Assembly: GCF_008868175.1 (NCBI RefSeq)
Contig: NZ_WBKT01000026.1
Span: 1-50,849, forward strand
Reading direction: 5' to 3'
DNA length: 50,849 bases
DNA from: Micromonospora sp. AMSO31t
Lineage (GTDB): Bacteria; Actinomycetota; Actinomycetes; Mycobacteriales; Micromonosporaceae
This document shows positions 41,068 through 50,322 of the stretch, one piece after another. The notes beneath the pieces were generated by a model, which worked only from the letters and a program-made list of their open reading frames with translations, did no database searches and had not been told where the DNA came from. The translations under genes were made by a program, and so were the position numbers. Every line of letters begins with the position of its first letter. Positions within the stretch are counted from its first letter, which is position 1.

Positions 41068-42488
41068 GGGATCAGCCCTCCCCCGAGCACGTCGGTCAGG
41101 TCGCCGATCTGGCCGGTGACGGCGCCGGTCAGCGGGAGCACGCACTGGGCGGTGAGCACCGTGCCGTCGGGCAGTTCGGTGCCGGCGGGGAGCGCCGTGC
41201 CCCGCGGCACGAGGCCCTTGGGCAGCAGCAGGCCACCCAGCGGCACGGTGGAGCCCGGCTTGAGCAGCTTGCAGCCCTCCGGCAGGCCGCACTCCTTCGG
41301 CGGGGTGAAGATGGCCGGGAAGTTCTTCAGGTCCGGCAGGCACTTGAGCAGCGGCAGGTCGGGCAGGTCGGGCAGGATGCCGCCGCCGGGCCTGGTGCCG
41401 GGCCGGCTCGGGCCGCCGCCGGCGGGCGGCCGGGGCGTGGTCGGGGTCGCCGGCCGGGACGTCCGCGGCGCCGGGGCCGGCGCGGCGGCCACCAGGTTGG
41501 CCAGGATGGTGGCGGCGTCCAGGTCGGCGGTGATCGACAGGTTCACGAAGTCCCCGACGATCGCGCCGGTGACGTTCGGCGGGAACGGGTACGACAGCAT
41601 GAAGTCCAGCGACTTCGGCAGGTCGTCGCCGGCCCGGGCGAGCTGCTCCAGGATCGGTTGCAGGGCGGTCACGGCGGCCACCGTGTCCGCCCGGCTGCGC
41701 TCCACCACCCGGGTGCCCACGGTGCCGAGCCGGCCCAGCGCGGTGAGCGCCTTGGTGAGCTGGGCTCGTTGCCGGGCCAGCACGGTCAGGCCCGGGGCCA
41801 GGGAGTCCAGCGCGTCGCCGACGACCTGCCGCTGCCGGGCCAGCCGGCCGCTGAGCCGGTCGAGGGCGTCGATCGCGCGGACGATGTCGGCCTTCTGCCG
41901 GTCCAGCCCGCCGAGGAAGGTGTCGAGCTGGGTGAGGGTGTCCCGCAGCTCCGGCTCGCGGCCGGCGAGGGCCCGGTTCAGCTCGGCGTTGATGGTGCGC
42001 AGCTGCGCCAGGCCGCCGCCGTTGAGCAGCAGGCCCAGGGCGGCGAGGACCTCCTCCACCTCGGCGCCGCGGGTGGTCCGGGACAGCGGGATGAGGTCGC
42101 CGTCGGCCAGGTCACCGCGGGCCGGCTCGGCCGGTGGCGGGGCCACGGCCACGTACTTCTCGCCGAGCAGGCTGCTCTGGCGGACGGCGGCGGTAGCGTT
42201 CGCCGGCAGCCGCACGGACCGGTCGATGCGCAGCCGGACGCGGGCGTGCCAGCCGTCCAGGGAGATCTTCTCGACGCTGCCGACCGTGACGTCGTCGACC
42301 TTGACGGCGGCCCGGGGCACCAGGTCCAGCACGTCGCCGAACTCCGCGGTGACCGTGTAGCCGGGTCCGGCGGGCCGGCCGCCGGGCAGCGGCAGGTCGG
42401 CGACCTCGGGCAGACCGCAGCCCGCGGGCAGCAGTGCCGCCGCCAGCACGCCGGCCAGCAGGGGCCCGCCGGTCCGCCGGGCGCTCAC
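41064..42488 (-). CDS. mceE: MceE-like lipoprotein of the Mce importer
   Basis: A 474-residue Mce protein with a lipoprotein signal: LLPAGC places the lipidated Cys at C24, as in mycobacterial MceE (LprK). The MCE domain follows (YTVTAEFGDVLDLVPRAAVKVDDVTVGSVE, region near 45-75), then helices with repeated Arg/Leu/Asp heptads. The C-terminal third is Pro/Gly-rich with three Cys. GTG 42488 overlaps the mceD stop (GTGA). Confidence 0.92.
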   Translation of the reverse strand: MSARRTGGPLLAGVLAAALLPAGCGLPEVADLPLPGGRPAGPGYTVTAEFGDVLDLVPRAAVKVDDVTVGSVEKISLDGWHARVRLRIDRSVRLPANATAAVRQSSLLGEKYVAVAPPPAEPARGDLADGDLIPLSRTTRGAEVEEVLAALGLLLNGGGLAQLRTINAELNRALAGREPELRDTLTQLDTFLGGLDRQKADIVRAIDALDRLSGRLARQRQVVGDALDSLAPGLTVLARQRAQLTKALTALGRLGTVGTRVVERSRADTVAAVTALQPILEQLARAGDDLPKSLDFMLSYPFPPNVTGAIVGDFVNLSITADLDAATILANLVAAAPAPAPRTSRPATPTTPRPPAGGGPSRPGTRPGGGILPDLPDLPLLKCLPDLKNFPAIFTPPKECGLPEGCKLLKPGSTVPLGGLLLPKGLVPRGTALPAGTELPDGTVLTAQCVLPLTGAVTGQIGDLTDVLGGGLIP

Positions 42489-43729
42489 GCCGGGCCTCGC
42501 AGGATGCCGCCGAGCGTCGGGTCGCTCGGGATGGAGGGGCCGCCCGGCGCCTCGTCGGCGGTCGGCGCACCGGGGGAGCTGATGGATCCCGGTGAGGACC
42601 CGCCTCCCGCCGGGGCGCCGGGCGGCAGCTTGAGCAGCTTGCGCAGCTGGTCGGTGAGGGGCAGCCCGCGCTGGCGCAGGGTCTGCGCGAGCTTGGTGCA
42701 GATCGCCGGCACCTCGGCGACGGGAAGCTGGTCGGCCATGAGCGAACAGGCGAAGGTGGCCGGGTCGTACGGGCCGAGCGGGTTGTCCCGGGTGTCCAGG
42801 GTGCCGGAGCGGGGGTTGTAGGCGAGGTTGAGGTTGCCGATGGCGAGCGGCGCCACGTCGAGGATCTGGATGACGGCCCGCTGCTGGCGGACCAGGACCC
42901 GGGTGATGTCGGTCAGCGCGGTGACGTTCGAGGTCAGCGCGGTCCGGTTCTGCCGGACGAAGGTGGTCACGTCGCCGAGCGCGGCGGCCAGGTTGCGCAG
43001 CGCCCGGGCCAGCTCCTCCTTCTCCCCCGCGAGCTGCTCGGCGACGTCGGCGAGCTGCTGCTGGAAGCGGCGTACCTGCTGGTCGCTGCGGGCCAGGGTG
43101 GTGGTGAAACGTTGCAGGTTGGCCACCGTGCCGAAGAGGTCGCCGCGCCCGGCGGACAGGGTGGTCAGCGCGCGGGAGGCCCCGTCGAGGGTGTCGTGCA
43201 GGTCGGCGCCGTTGCCGTCCAGATTGGCCCGGCCGGTGGCGACCAGGTCGGACAGGGCCCCGTCGGCGTTGGCGCCGCGCGGGCCGAGGGTCCGGTTGAA
43301 CTCGTCGAGCGCGGCGTAGATGTCGTCGATCTCCATGGGCGCGGCGGTCCGGTCGACCGGGATCCGCGCGCCGTCGCCGAGCTCGGCGCCGCCGGTGTAC
43401 GCGGGGGTGAGCTGCACGTACCGGTCGCTGACCACGCTGGGCGGGACGATGAGCGCCTGCGCGCCGGCCGGCAGCCGCAGCTCCGGGTCGTAGCGCATCT
43501 CGACGCGGACCACCCGCCCCTGCGGGACCACCTTCTCGACCTCGCCGACGCGGACGCCGAGGATCCGCACGTCGGAGCCGGCGTAGACGCCGACGGCCCG
43601 GGTGAAGTAGGCGACGACCCGCCGGTCGGGTGGTTGGTGGCGCCACACGGCCGCCCCGGCGGCGACGGCGGTGAGCAGCACGGTGGCCGCGGCGAGCGGT
43701 CGCCGCCAGCGCTGGATCCGACCGGGCAT
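42485..43729 (-). CDS. mceD: MceD-like Mce family protein
   Basis: A 414-residue Mce protein. N-terminal helix (AAATVLLTAVAAGAAVW), MCE domain with AVGVYAGSDVRILGVRVGEVE, long helical region (about 130-290) rich in Gln/Leu heptads, and a Pro/Gly/Ser tail. The ATG overlaps the mceC stop by one base (TGATG). Positional name by order in the operon. Confidence 0.92.
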   Translation of the reverse strand: MPGRIQRWRRPLAAATVLLTAVAAGAAVWRHQPPDRRVVAYFTRAVGVYAGSDVRILGVRVGEVEKVVPQGRVVRVEMRYDPELRLPAGAQALIVPPSVVSDRYVQLTPAYTGGAELGDGARIPVDRTAAPMEIDDIYAALDEFNRTLGPRGANADGALSDLVATGRANLDGNGADLHDTLDGASRALTTLSAGRGDLFGTVANLQRFTTTLARSDQQVRRFQQQLADVAEQLAGEKEELARALRNLAAALGDVTTFVRQNRTALTSNVTALTDITRVLVRQQRAVIQILDVAPLAIGNLNLAYNPRSGTLDTRDNPLGPYDPATFACSLMADQLPVAEVPAICTKLAQTLRQRGLPLTDQLRKLLKLPPGAPAGGGSSPGSISSPGAPTADEAPGGPSIPSDPTLGGILRGPA

Positions 43730-44715
43730 CAGCGACCTCCGGTGGCGGCGGGCAGGTACGGCTGGAGCAGCCCGTTCACGTACGAGTCGAACCAGCGCCC
43801 GTTGCCGACGACGTTGGCGAACGCCGTGACGAACGGGCCCATCCGGCGGATGGTCTGCTCCAGGTCGTCGCGGTTGCGTTGCAGCACGGCGACCACGTCG
43901 CGCAGCTTGCGCAGCGCCGGTTCCAGCCGGGTGCGGTTGTCGGCGACCAGCCCGGAGAGCTGGGTGGCGAGCTGGTCGGTGCCGACCAGGAGCTGGTGGA
44001 TGGCGTCCCGCCGCCGGCTGACCTCGGTGAGCAGCTTCTCCCCGTCGGTGACCAGCTTGCGGAACTCCTCGTCGCGTTCGGCGAGCACGCCGGTGACGCC
44101 CCGGGCCCGGGACAGCAGGGTGCGCAGCTCGGCGTCGCGGGAGGAGACGGTGCGGGACAGCCGGGACAGCCCGGTCAGCGAGGTGTTCACGCTGGGCGGG
44201 GTGTCGGCGAAGGTCTCCGACAGGGTGGTGAACGCCCGGGCGAGCTGGTCGGTGTCGACCTTGTCGAGGGTGTCGGCGAGGCCCGTGACGGCCTGCACCA
44301 CGTCGAACGGGGCGGCCGTGCGCTCCAGCGGGATCTGCCCGCGCTCGGGCAGCTTCCCCGGGCCGGCCGGGGCGAGCGCCAGGTACTTCTGCCCGAGCAC
44401 CGTCTTGATCCGGATGGTCGCGCCGGTGTCCCGGCCGAGGCGTACGCCGTCGTCGTCGACCCGGAACCGGACCCGCACGTGCGGCTGCGGCCCGCGGGCG
44501 AGTTCGACGGCGGTCACCTGCCCGACCCGCACGCCGGCCACCCGGACCTCGTTGCCGGTGGCCAGGCCGCTGGCGTCGTGGAACGCGGCCGCGTACGACC
44601 GGCCGGTGAGCGCGGCGATCCGGTCGAGCTGGAACGCGCCGAGCAGGGCGGCGACGAGCACGGTCAGCCCGACCGCGCCGACGATCACCGGGTTGCGTTC
44701 GCGGAATGGTCTCAC
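43729..44715 (-). CDS. mceC: MceC-like Mce family protein
   Basis: A 328-residue Mce protein, the shortest of the set, lacking a Pro-rich tail. N-terminal helix VIVGAVGLTVLVAALLGAF, MCE domain with DASGLATGNEVRVAGVRVGQV, and a helical region ending NGRWFDSYVNGLLQPYLP, which is typical of MceB/C-type C-termini. GTG 44715 overlaps the mceB stop (GTGA). Confidence 0.92.
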   Translation of the reverse strand: MRPFRERNPVIVGAVGLTVLVAALLGAFQLDRIAALTGRSYAAAFHDASGLATGNEVRVAGVRVGQVTAVELARGPQPHVRVRFRVDDDGVRLGRDTGATIRIKTVLGQKYLALAPAGPGKLPERGQIPLERTAAPFDVVQAVTGLADTLDKVDTDQLARAFTTLSETFADTPPSVNTSLTGLSRLSRTVSSRDAELRTLLSRARGVTGVLAERDEEFRKLVTDGEKLLTEVSRRRDAIHQLLVGTDQLATQLSGLVADNRTRLEPALRKLRDVVAVLQRNRDDLEQTIRRMGPFVTAFANVVGNGRWFDSYVNGLLQPYLPAATGGR

Positions 44716-45746
44716 CGGGCACCTCCGGTGGCGCAGCGGGCGGCCGTGGCGTCGACGCCGGGCACGGTGAGCGGCGCGTGGCCGTCGACGGCGAGCCGGC
44801 CGTCGAAGTCGCAGAGGTAGAAGTTGAACCAGGAGCCGTAGGAGGCGACCCGGGTCAGCGCCTCGTAGCGCTGCGGCAGCCGGCCCAGGGTGGCGTCGAT
44901 GGCGGCGGAGTTGCGGTTCAGCGTGCCGGCCAGCTCGTCGAGGGCGCGGACGTCGGCGGCGAGCGGCGGCCGGGTCTGGCGCAGCAGCCCGGCGGTGGTG
45001 TCGGTCAGCTCGCCGAGGCTGACCAGCGCCTCGCCGATGGCGGTGCGGTCGGCGGAGAGCCCGGAGACGAACTGCTGGAGCTGGGTGACGGTCTGGTCCA
45101 GCTCGCGGTCGTGGCCGGCCAGGGTGCCGAGCACCTGGTTGAGGTTGGTGACCACCCGGCCGATCACCGCGTCCCGGTCGGCCAGGGTGCTGGTCAGCGA
45201 GGCGGTGCGCCGCAGCAGGCTGGCCACGGTGCCGCCCTCGCCCTGGAGCACCTGGACGATCTCGTACGCCAACTTGTTGACCTCGGCGGGGTCGAGCGCG
45301 GTGAACAGCGGCCGGAAGCCGTTGAACAGCACGGTCAGGTCCAGCGCCGCCTTGGTCTGGCTGAGCGGGATGAGGCCGTCGGGGCGCAGCGGGCGGGGGT
45401 CGCCGGGGCCTTCGGTCAGCGCCAGGTAGCGCTGCCCGACCAGGTTGCGGTAGCGGACGGCCGCGCGCACGCCGACGGCCACCGGCACGGTCCGGTCGAC
45501 GGTGAAGGCCACCTCGGCGGTCGTGTCGTCGACCACCCGGATGTCGGCCACCTTGCCCACCCGCACCCCGGCGATCCGCACGTCGTCGCCGGCGAGCAGG
45601 CCGGTCACGTCGGTGAACCGGGCCCGGTAGGTGGTGCCGTCGGGCGGGAACGCGCCGAGGGTCTGCGCGAGCAGCCCGGTGGCCAGCAGCGTGATCGCCG
45701 CGAACACCAGCAGCTTGACCAGCGCGGGGGTCGTCTTCCCGGTCAT
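44712..45746 (-). CDS. mceB: MceB-like Mce family protein
   Basis: A 344-residue Mce protein. N-terminal helix (KLLVFAAITLLATGLLA), MCE domain with TDVTGLLAGDDVRIAGVRVG, then helical tunnel region. The C-terminus has SYGSWFNFYLCDFDG, the signature of MceB proteins with its conserved Cys, and a second Cys near the end. ATG overlaps the mceA stop (ATGA). Confidence 0.93.
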   Translation of the reverse strand: MTGKTTPALVKLLVFAAITLLATGLLAQTLGAFPPDGTTYRARFTDVTGLLAGDDVRIAGVRVGKVADIRVVDDTTAEVAFTVDRTVPVAVGVRAAVRYRNLVGQRYLALTEGPGDPRPLRPDGLIPLSQTKAALDLTVLFNGFRPLFTALDPAEVNKLAYEIVQVLQGEGGTVASLLRRTASLTSTLADRDAVIGRVVTNLNQVLGTLAGHDRELDQTVTQLQQFVSGLSADRTAIGEALVSLGELTDTTAGLLRQTRPPLAADVRALDELAGTLNRNSAAIDATLGRLPQRYEALTRVASYGSWFNFYLCDFDGRLAVDGHAPLTVPGVDATAARCATGGAR

Positions 45747-47038
45747 CGGGTGGTCACCACCGCTCCGCGCAGCAGCGGGCCCCACAGCAGCACCGCGATG
45801 TCCGGCACCTCGGCGGGCGGTGTCCCGGTGAGCCCGCCGACGAGCGGCTTCACGAGGGCGCGCTCCTCGCCGGTGCCGGCCCGGCCCATCTCGGTGGAGG
45901 GCGGCGCCGCGGGCGCCCCGCCGGCCGGCACCCCCACGGGCAGGGGCTTGGGGGTACGGGTGCCGCCGTAGTCGTAGCCGTCGGCGACGGCCACTTCCGG
46001 CGCGGGCACCTTCGGGTTCGGCAGGCCGCGGCAGTCCGGGCCCCCGCCGGCCGCGTAGACCGGCTCGTCGCGGCCCCGCTCGTACGGGCCGCCGTCGCGG
46101 GTCACCTCCAGCGTGATGTGCATCCGGCCGCCGGAGAAGACCTCCTCGACCCGGGGTTGCAGGTCGACCAGCCCGTGCACGAGGCACGGGTACTCCGGCG
46201 CGTACGCGGCGAGCAGCTCCAGCACCGGGCGGCTGACCTGGCCGAGCCGGATGAGCTGGTCGCCGTGCCGGTCCAGGAAGCCGCGGGCGGTGTCGGCCGT
46301 GTCGGTCGTGTCGGCGAGGAACGCGGCGAGCTGGTCGCGCTGGTCGCTGACGGTCCGGGCCGTGACGGTCACGTCGCGCAGCAGGGCGAGCAGGTCGGGC
46401 AGCGCCGCGTCGTAGCTGTCCAGCACGGTGGCGAGCTGGCGCAGGTCCTCGGTGAGGGTCGGCAGCTGCGGGTTGAGTTGCCGCAGGTACGCGCCGAGCC
46501 GGGCCAGGTTCGCGCCGAGCCGGTCGCCGCGCCCCTCCAGGGCGGTGGTGATCGCGCCGAGGGTCGTGGCCAGTTGGTCGGGGCGGACGGACTGGAGCAG
46601 CGGCAACGCCTCGTCGAGCACCCGTTCCAGCTCGACGGCCGTGCGGCTGCGGTCCTGGGTGATCACCGCGCCGTCGCGGATGGGCCCGGCGGTGCTGCCC
46701 GCGGGCGGGACGAGTTCCACGTAGCGCTCGCCGAACAGGGTCTTGGGCAGCAGCCGGGCGGTCACGTCGGAGGGGATCCGGCCGGTGGTGGCCGGGTCGA
46801 GAGCCAGCCCGATCTCCGCGCCGTGCCCGTCGCTGCGCACCGAGCGCACCGCGCCGACCACCACCCCGCGTACCTTTACGTCGGCGCCTTCCAGGAGGTG
46901 CAGGCCGGCGCGGTCGGCGCGGAGGGTGACCCGGTCGACCGTTGTGAACGCCCCGCGGTACTGGAGCACGGCGGCGGTCAGCGCCGCGGTGAGCAGGGCG
47001 ACGAAGACGAGGCCGAGCAGACGGTGTCGCATGGTCAC
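45743..47038 (-). CDS. mceA: MceA-like Mce family protein
   Basis: A 431-residue Mce protein, first of the six. N-terminal helix (LGLVFVALLTAALTAAVL), MCE domain with ADRAGLHLLEGADVKVRGVVVG, long helical segment (about 125-270), and a C-terminal domain containing YPCLVHGL and PDCRGLPNPKVP, typical of MceA. GTG 47038 overlaps the yrbEB stop (GTGA); an ATG two codons on is possible. Confidence 0.93.
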   Translation of the reverse strand: MTMRHRLLGLVFVALLTAALTAAVLQYRGAFTTVDRVTLRADRAGLHLLEGADVKVRGVVVGAVRSVRSDGHGAEIGLALDPATTGRIPSDVTARLLPKTLFGERYVELVPPAGSTAGPIRDGAVITQDRSRTAVELERVLDEALPLLQSVRPDQLATTLGAITTALEGRGDRLGANLARLGAYLRQLNPQLPTLTEDLRQLATVLDSYDAALPDLLALLRDVTVTARTVSDQRDQLAAFLADTTDTADTARGFLDRHGDQLIRLGQVSRPVLELLAAYAPEYPCLVHGLVDLQPRVEEVFSGGRMHITLEVTRDGGPYERGRDEPVYAAGGGPDCRGLPNPKVPAPEVAVADGYDYGGTRTPKPLPVGVPAGGAPAAPPSTEMGRAGTGEERALVKPLVGGLTGTPPAEVPDIAVLLWGPLLRGAVVTTR

Positions 47039-47838
47039 CCCGCGATCCGGACGGTGGTGGTGGCGCCCCAGATGGCCAGGGACAGGAAGAAGTCGACGAC
47101 GTTGACCGCGACGATCGCGGTCCGCACGGCCCGGCCGACGGCGACACCGACCGCGGCCGGCCCGCCCTGGGCGGTGTAGCCGTACCAGCAGTGCACGAGC
47201 ACCACGATCACGCTGAACACCAGCACCTTGCCGAAGGACCAGAGCACGTCCTCGGGCGGCAGGAACAGGTGGAAGTAGTAGTCGTAGGTGCCGGCGGACT
47301 GCCCGAAGTAGCCGACCGCGATGGTGCGGGTGGCCAGGTAGCTGGCGAGCAGCCCCACCACGTACAGCGGGATGACCGAGATGAAGCCGGCGATCATGCG
47401 GGTGGTGACCAGGAAGGGCAGCGAGGGCACACCCATGACCTCCAGCGCGTCGACCTCCTCGGAGATCCGCATGGCGCCGAGCTGGGCGGTGAACCCGCAG
47501 CCGACGGTGGCCGACAGGGCCAGGGCGGCCACCAGCGGCGAGATCTCCCGGGTGTTGAAGTACGCGGAGACGAAGCCGGTGAAGGCGCTGCTGCCGATCT
47601 GGTCGAGCGCCTGGTAGCCCTGGAGCCCCACCTCGGTGCCGGTGAAGAAGGTGAGGAAGCAGATCACCCCGACGGTGCCGCCGAGCACGGCGAGCGCGCC
47701 GGTGCCGAAGCTGACCTCGGCCAGCAGCCGGACCACCTCGCGCCGGTAGCGGCGCAGGGTGCGCGGCGCCCAGGCGAGGGCGCGCAGGTGGAAGGCGAGT
47801 TGCCCGCCCAGGTCGTCGAGATACCGGAGAACCGCCAC
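47035..47838 (-). CDS. yrbEB: YrbEB / MlaE-family permease of the Mce importer
   Basis: A 267-residue permease with about five hydrophobic segments and the MlaE signature TVGCGFTAQLGAMRISEEVDALEVMGV, whose EEVDAL helix contacts the ATPase. GTG start at 47838, one base after the yrbEA stop. It pairs with YrbEA to form the membrane channel of the lipid importer. Confidence 0.95.
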   Translation of the reverse strand: MAVLRYLDDLGGQLAFHLRALAWAPRTLRRYRREVVRLLAEVSFGTGALAVLGGTVGVICFLTFFTGTEVGLQGYQALDQIGSSAFTGFVSAYFNTREISPLVAALALSATVGCGFTAQLGAMRISEEVDALEVMGVPSLPFLVTTRMIAGFISVIPLYVVGLLASYLATRTIAVGYFGQSAGTYDYYFHLFLPPEDVLWSFGKVLVFSVIVVLVHCWYGYTAQGGPAAVGVAVGRAVRTAIVAVNVVDFFLSLAIWGATTTVRIAG

Positions 47839-47839
47839 G

Positions 47840-48610
47840 TCAGCTCCCCTTCTGCGGGACGACCTGGAAGTACACGGCCGTGACCACGAAGTTCAGCGCG
47901 AACAGCAGCATGAAGGTGATCACCACGCTGCGGTTGACCGCGTCGCCGACGCCCTTCGGCCCGCCCTTGGCGTTCATCCCCTGGTGGCTGGCGACCAGCG
48001 CGGCGGCGGCGCCGAACAGCAGCGCCTTCACCTCGCCGACCACCAGGTCGGGCAGTTGGCCGAGGGCCTGGAAGCTGGCCAGGTACGCCCCGGGCGTGCC
48101 GCCCTGGAGCACCACGTTGAACGCGTAGCCGCCGGTCACCCCGACCACGCTGACCAGGCCGTTGAGCAGCACCGCGACCAGCATCGAGGCGAGCACCCGG
48201 GGCACCACGAGGCGGTGGATCGGGTCGATCCCGAGCACCTGCATGGCGTCCAGCTCCTCGCGGATCTTCCGGGCGCCGAGGTCGGCGCAGATGGCCGAGC
48301 CGCCGGCCCCGGCGATGATCAGCGCGGTGACGATGGGGCCGGCCTCGCGGACGACGGCGAGCACGGAGGCGGCGCCGGTGAACGACTGCGCGCCGAGCTG
48401 GCGGACCAGCGAGCCGAGTTGAAGGGCGATGACCGCGCCGAACGGGATGGAGACCAGCGCGGCGGGCAGGATGGACACCGAGCTGATGAACCAGGCCTGC
48501 TGCACGAACTCGCGGACCTGCACCGGCCGGCGGCCCAGCCCGCGCAGCGTGTCCAGGCAGAACGCGAAGAACTCACCGGTGTTCCGGAGCGCGGCGGCGG
48601 GCGCGTTCAC
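47840..48610 (-). CDS. yrbEA: YrbEA / MlaE-family permease of the Mce importer
   Basis: A 256-residue permease with the MlaE block AGAGGSAICADLGARKIREELDAMQVLGI and the C-terminal GMNAKGGPKGVGDAVNRSVV typical of YrbEA. GTG 48610 overlaps the ATPase stop (GTGA). The conserved EELDAM helix is the ATPase coupling segment. Confidence 0.95.
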   Translation of the reverse strand: MNAPAAALRNTGEFFAFCLDTLRGLGRRPVQVREFVQQAWFISSVSILPAALVSIPFGAVIALQLGSLVRQLGAQSFTGAASVLAVVREAGPIVTALIIAGAGGSAICADLGARKIREELDAMQVLGIDPIHRLVVPRVLASMLVAVLLNGLVSVVGVTGGYAFNVVLQGGTPGAYLASFQALGQLPDLVVGEVKALLFGAAAALVASHQGMNAKGGPKGVGDAVNRSVVITFMLLFALNFVVTAVYFQVVPQKGS

Positions 48611-49578
48611 ACGGCCACCTCCTCGCTCGGGTCGGCCGCCCAGCGGCCCTCGAACGACCCGGGCGGCGGCGTGACGCCGTGCTCACGGCACCACTGGCCC
48701 GGCGGGCGCTCGGCCTGGCGCGGCCGCCCGTCCGACGCGGGCAGTTGCAGCGGGATCGGCGGCAGCGGCGGGAGTTCCACCCCGGCCTGCGCCTCGGCCG
48801 CGAGCTCCTCGGCGTCCTTCTCCTCGGCCATCCCGATCGGGCCGATCCGCTGGGCGTTGAGGAACTGCCGGACCACCGGCTCGGTGCTGGACAGCAGCAT
48901 CTCCCGCGGCCCGAACATGGCCAGGTGCCCGTGGTAGATGAGCCCGATGTTGTCCGGCACGGTCCGGGCCGTGTTGATGTCGTGGGTGACGATCAGGAAG
49001 GTCGCGCCGGTGCGCTGGTTGAGGTCGACGATGAGCTGGTTGAGGTAGGCGGTGCGCACCGGGTCCAGCCCGGAGTCCGGCTCGTCGAAGAGGATGATCT
49101 GCGGGTCGAGGACGAGCGCCCGGGCCAGGCCGGCCCGCTTGCGCATCCCGCCGGAGATCTCGCCGGGCAGCTTGTGCTCGGCCCCGACCAGGCCGACCAT
49201 CTCCAGCTTCTCGGTGACCACGGCCCGGATCTCCGACTCCGACCGGCGGGTGTGCTCGCGCAGCGGGAACGCCACGTTGTCGTAGATGGTCATCGAGCCG
49301 AACAGCGCGCCGTCCTGGAACAGCACGCCGAACAGCTTGCGGACCTCGTACAGCTCGCGCTCGGAGAGCTTCGGCAGGTCCCGGCCCTCGATGAGGACGG
49401 ACCCCCGGTCGGGCTTCAGCAGGCCGACCAGCGTCTTGAGGAACACGGACTTGCCGGTGCCGGAGGGTCCCAACAGGACGGAGATCTCCCCGGCGGGCAG
49501 GGTCAGGGTGAGGTCCGACCAGACCGGGTGCCCGCCGAAGGACTTGGTCAGTCCGCGTACCGCGACCTCGACGCCCAT
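48607..49578 (-). CDS. mkl: ABC transporter ATPase of the Mce importer (Mkl/MlaF type)
   Basis: A 323-residue ATPase. Walker A GPSGTGKS is at 37-44, the signature is LPGEISGGMRKRAGLARAL, Walker B ILFDEPDSGLDP and the switch His in THDINTART. MceG/Mkl-type C-terminal extension of about 75 residues follows the ATPase core. ATG 49578 sits nine bases after GGGAGGGG; the frame upstream is non-coding. First gene of the operon, so unlike mycobacteria the ATPase is encoded within the mce cluster. It is divergent from the sigma-factor gene. Confidence 0.95.
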   Translation of the reverse strand: MGVEVAVRGLTKSFGGHPVWSDLTLTLPAGEISVLLGPSGTGKSVFLKTLVGLLKPDRGSVLIEGRDLPKLSERELYEVRKLFGVLFQDGALFGSMTIYDNVAFPLREHTRRSESEIRAVVTEKLEMVGLVGAEHKLPGEISGGMRKRAGLARALVLDPQIILFDEPDSGLDPVRTAYLNQLIVDLNQRTGATFLIVTHDINTARTVPDNIGLIYHGHLAMFGPREMLLSSTEPVVRQFLNAQRIGPIGMAEEKDAEELAAEAQAGVELPPLPPIPLQLPASDGRPRQAERPPGQWCREHGVTPPPGSFEGRWAADPSEEVAV

Positions 49579-49691
49579 CGTTCCCCTCCCTTCGTGTCTC
49601 ACCTGGGACATCGGGTGGGGTCGACCGGACGCAACAACTACTTTCCGTCACGGGCCGGGGACGACCGGCGAGCTATGCAAAACCCCGGAGG

Positions 49692-49700
49692 TGTGGATAA
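49692..49700 (-). other. Perfect DnaA-box-like 9-mer
   Basis: TGTGGATAA (reverse complement TTATCCACA) is a perfect match to the classical DnaA box and lies in the gap between the mce operon and the sigma-factor gene. A single box is not an origin; it could be chance or a DnaA regulatory site. Confidence 0.3.
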
Positions 49701-49743
49701 CGTGCCGGAAACCGGCCGGCGATGAGGATGTTCCACGAACGCC

Positions 49744-50322
49744 ATGACGACAGTGATCGAGTCCGAGCTCGTCCGCCGGGCCGCCGCGGGCGACCCGGCG
49801 GCGGTCGAGGAGCTGCTCGTCGGCGTACGGCCGGGGCTGGTCCGCTACTGCCGGGCCCGGCTGGGCCGGGTGGGCGGCGCGTACACCACGGCCGACGACG
49901 TGGCCCAGGAGGTGTGCGTGGCCGTGCTGCGCGCCCTCCCCCGCTACCGCGAGCAGGGCGTGCCGTTCGCCGCGTTCGTCTACGGCATCGCCGCACACAA
50001 GGTGGCCGACGCGCAGCGCTCCGCCGTCCGCGACGCCGCGGTCACCCCCACCGACGCCCCGGTCGACCGGCCGGACGCCGCGCCCGGCCCGGAGCAGCAG
50101 GCCGTGGCGAGCGACCTGGCCCGGCGGCTCTCCGCGTTGCTCGACCGGCTCCCCGACGTGCAGCGGGAGATCATCCTGCTGCGGGTCGCGGCGGGGCTGT
50201 CCGCCGAGGAGGTCGGCGGCATCGTCGGCATGTCCGCGGCCGCGGTCCGGATGGCCCAGTCCCGGGCCCTGGCCCGGCTCCGTACCCTGGCCGGGGGCTC
50301 ACTGGACGAGGTGGCGGCATGA
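49744..50322 (+). CDS. shbA: RNA polymerase sigma factor of the ShbA/SigD group
   Basis: A 192-residue ECF-type sigma factor. Region 2 includes DDVAQEVCVAVLRALPRYREQG and FAAFVYGIAAHKVADAQR, and region 4 reads LPDVQREIILLRVAAGLSAEEVG with the HTH in GMSAAAVRMAQSRAL. These blocks match Streptomyces ShbA and mycobacterial SigD closely. In Streptomyces, ShbA drives transcription of the principal sigma factor gene hrdB. ATG at 49744 lacks a well-placed ribosome site. The stop overlaps the anti-sigma gene (ATGA), the normal arrangement. Confidence 0.92.
   Translation: MTTVIESELVRRAAAGDPAAVEELLVGVRPGLVRYCRARLGRVGGAYTTADDVAQEVCVAVLRALPRYREQGVPFAAFVYGIAAHKVADAQRSAVRDAAVTPTDAPVDRPDAAPGPEQQAVASDLARRLSALLDRLPDVQREIILLRVAAGLSAEEVGGIVGMSAAAVRMAQSRALARLRTLAGGSLDEVAA

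Noticed and set aside
41064..43646. An 860-codon frame suggesting a giant Mce fusion
   Set aside because: The N-terminal half is the shadow of mceD. The lipoprotein signal at GTG 42488 and the GTGA overlap mark the true mceE start.
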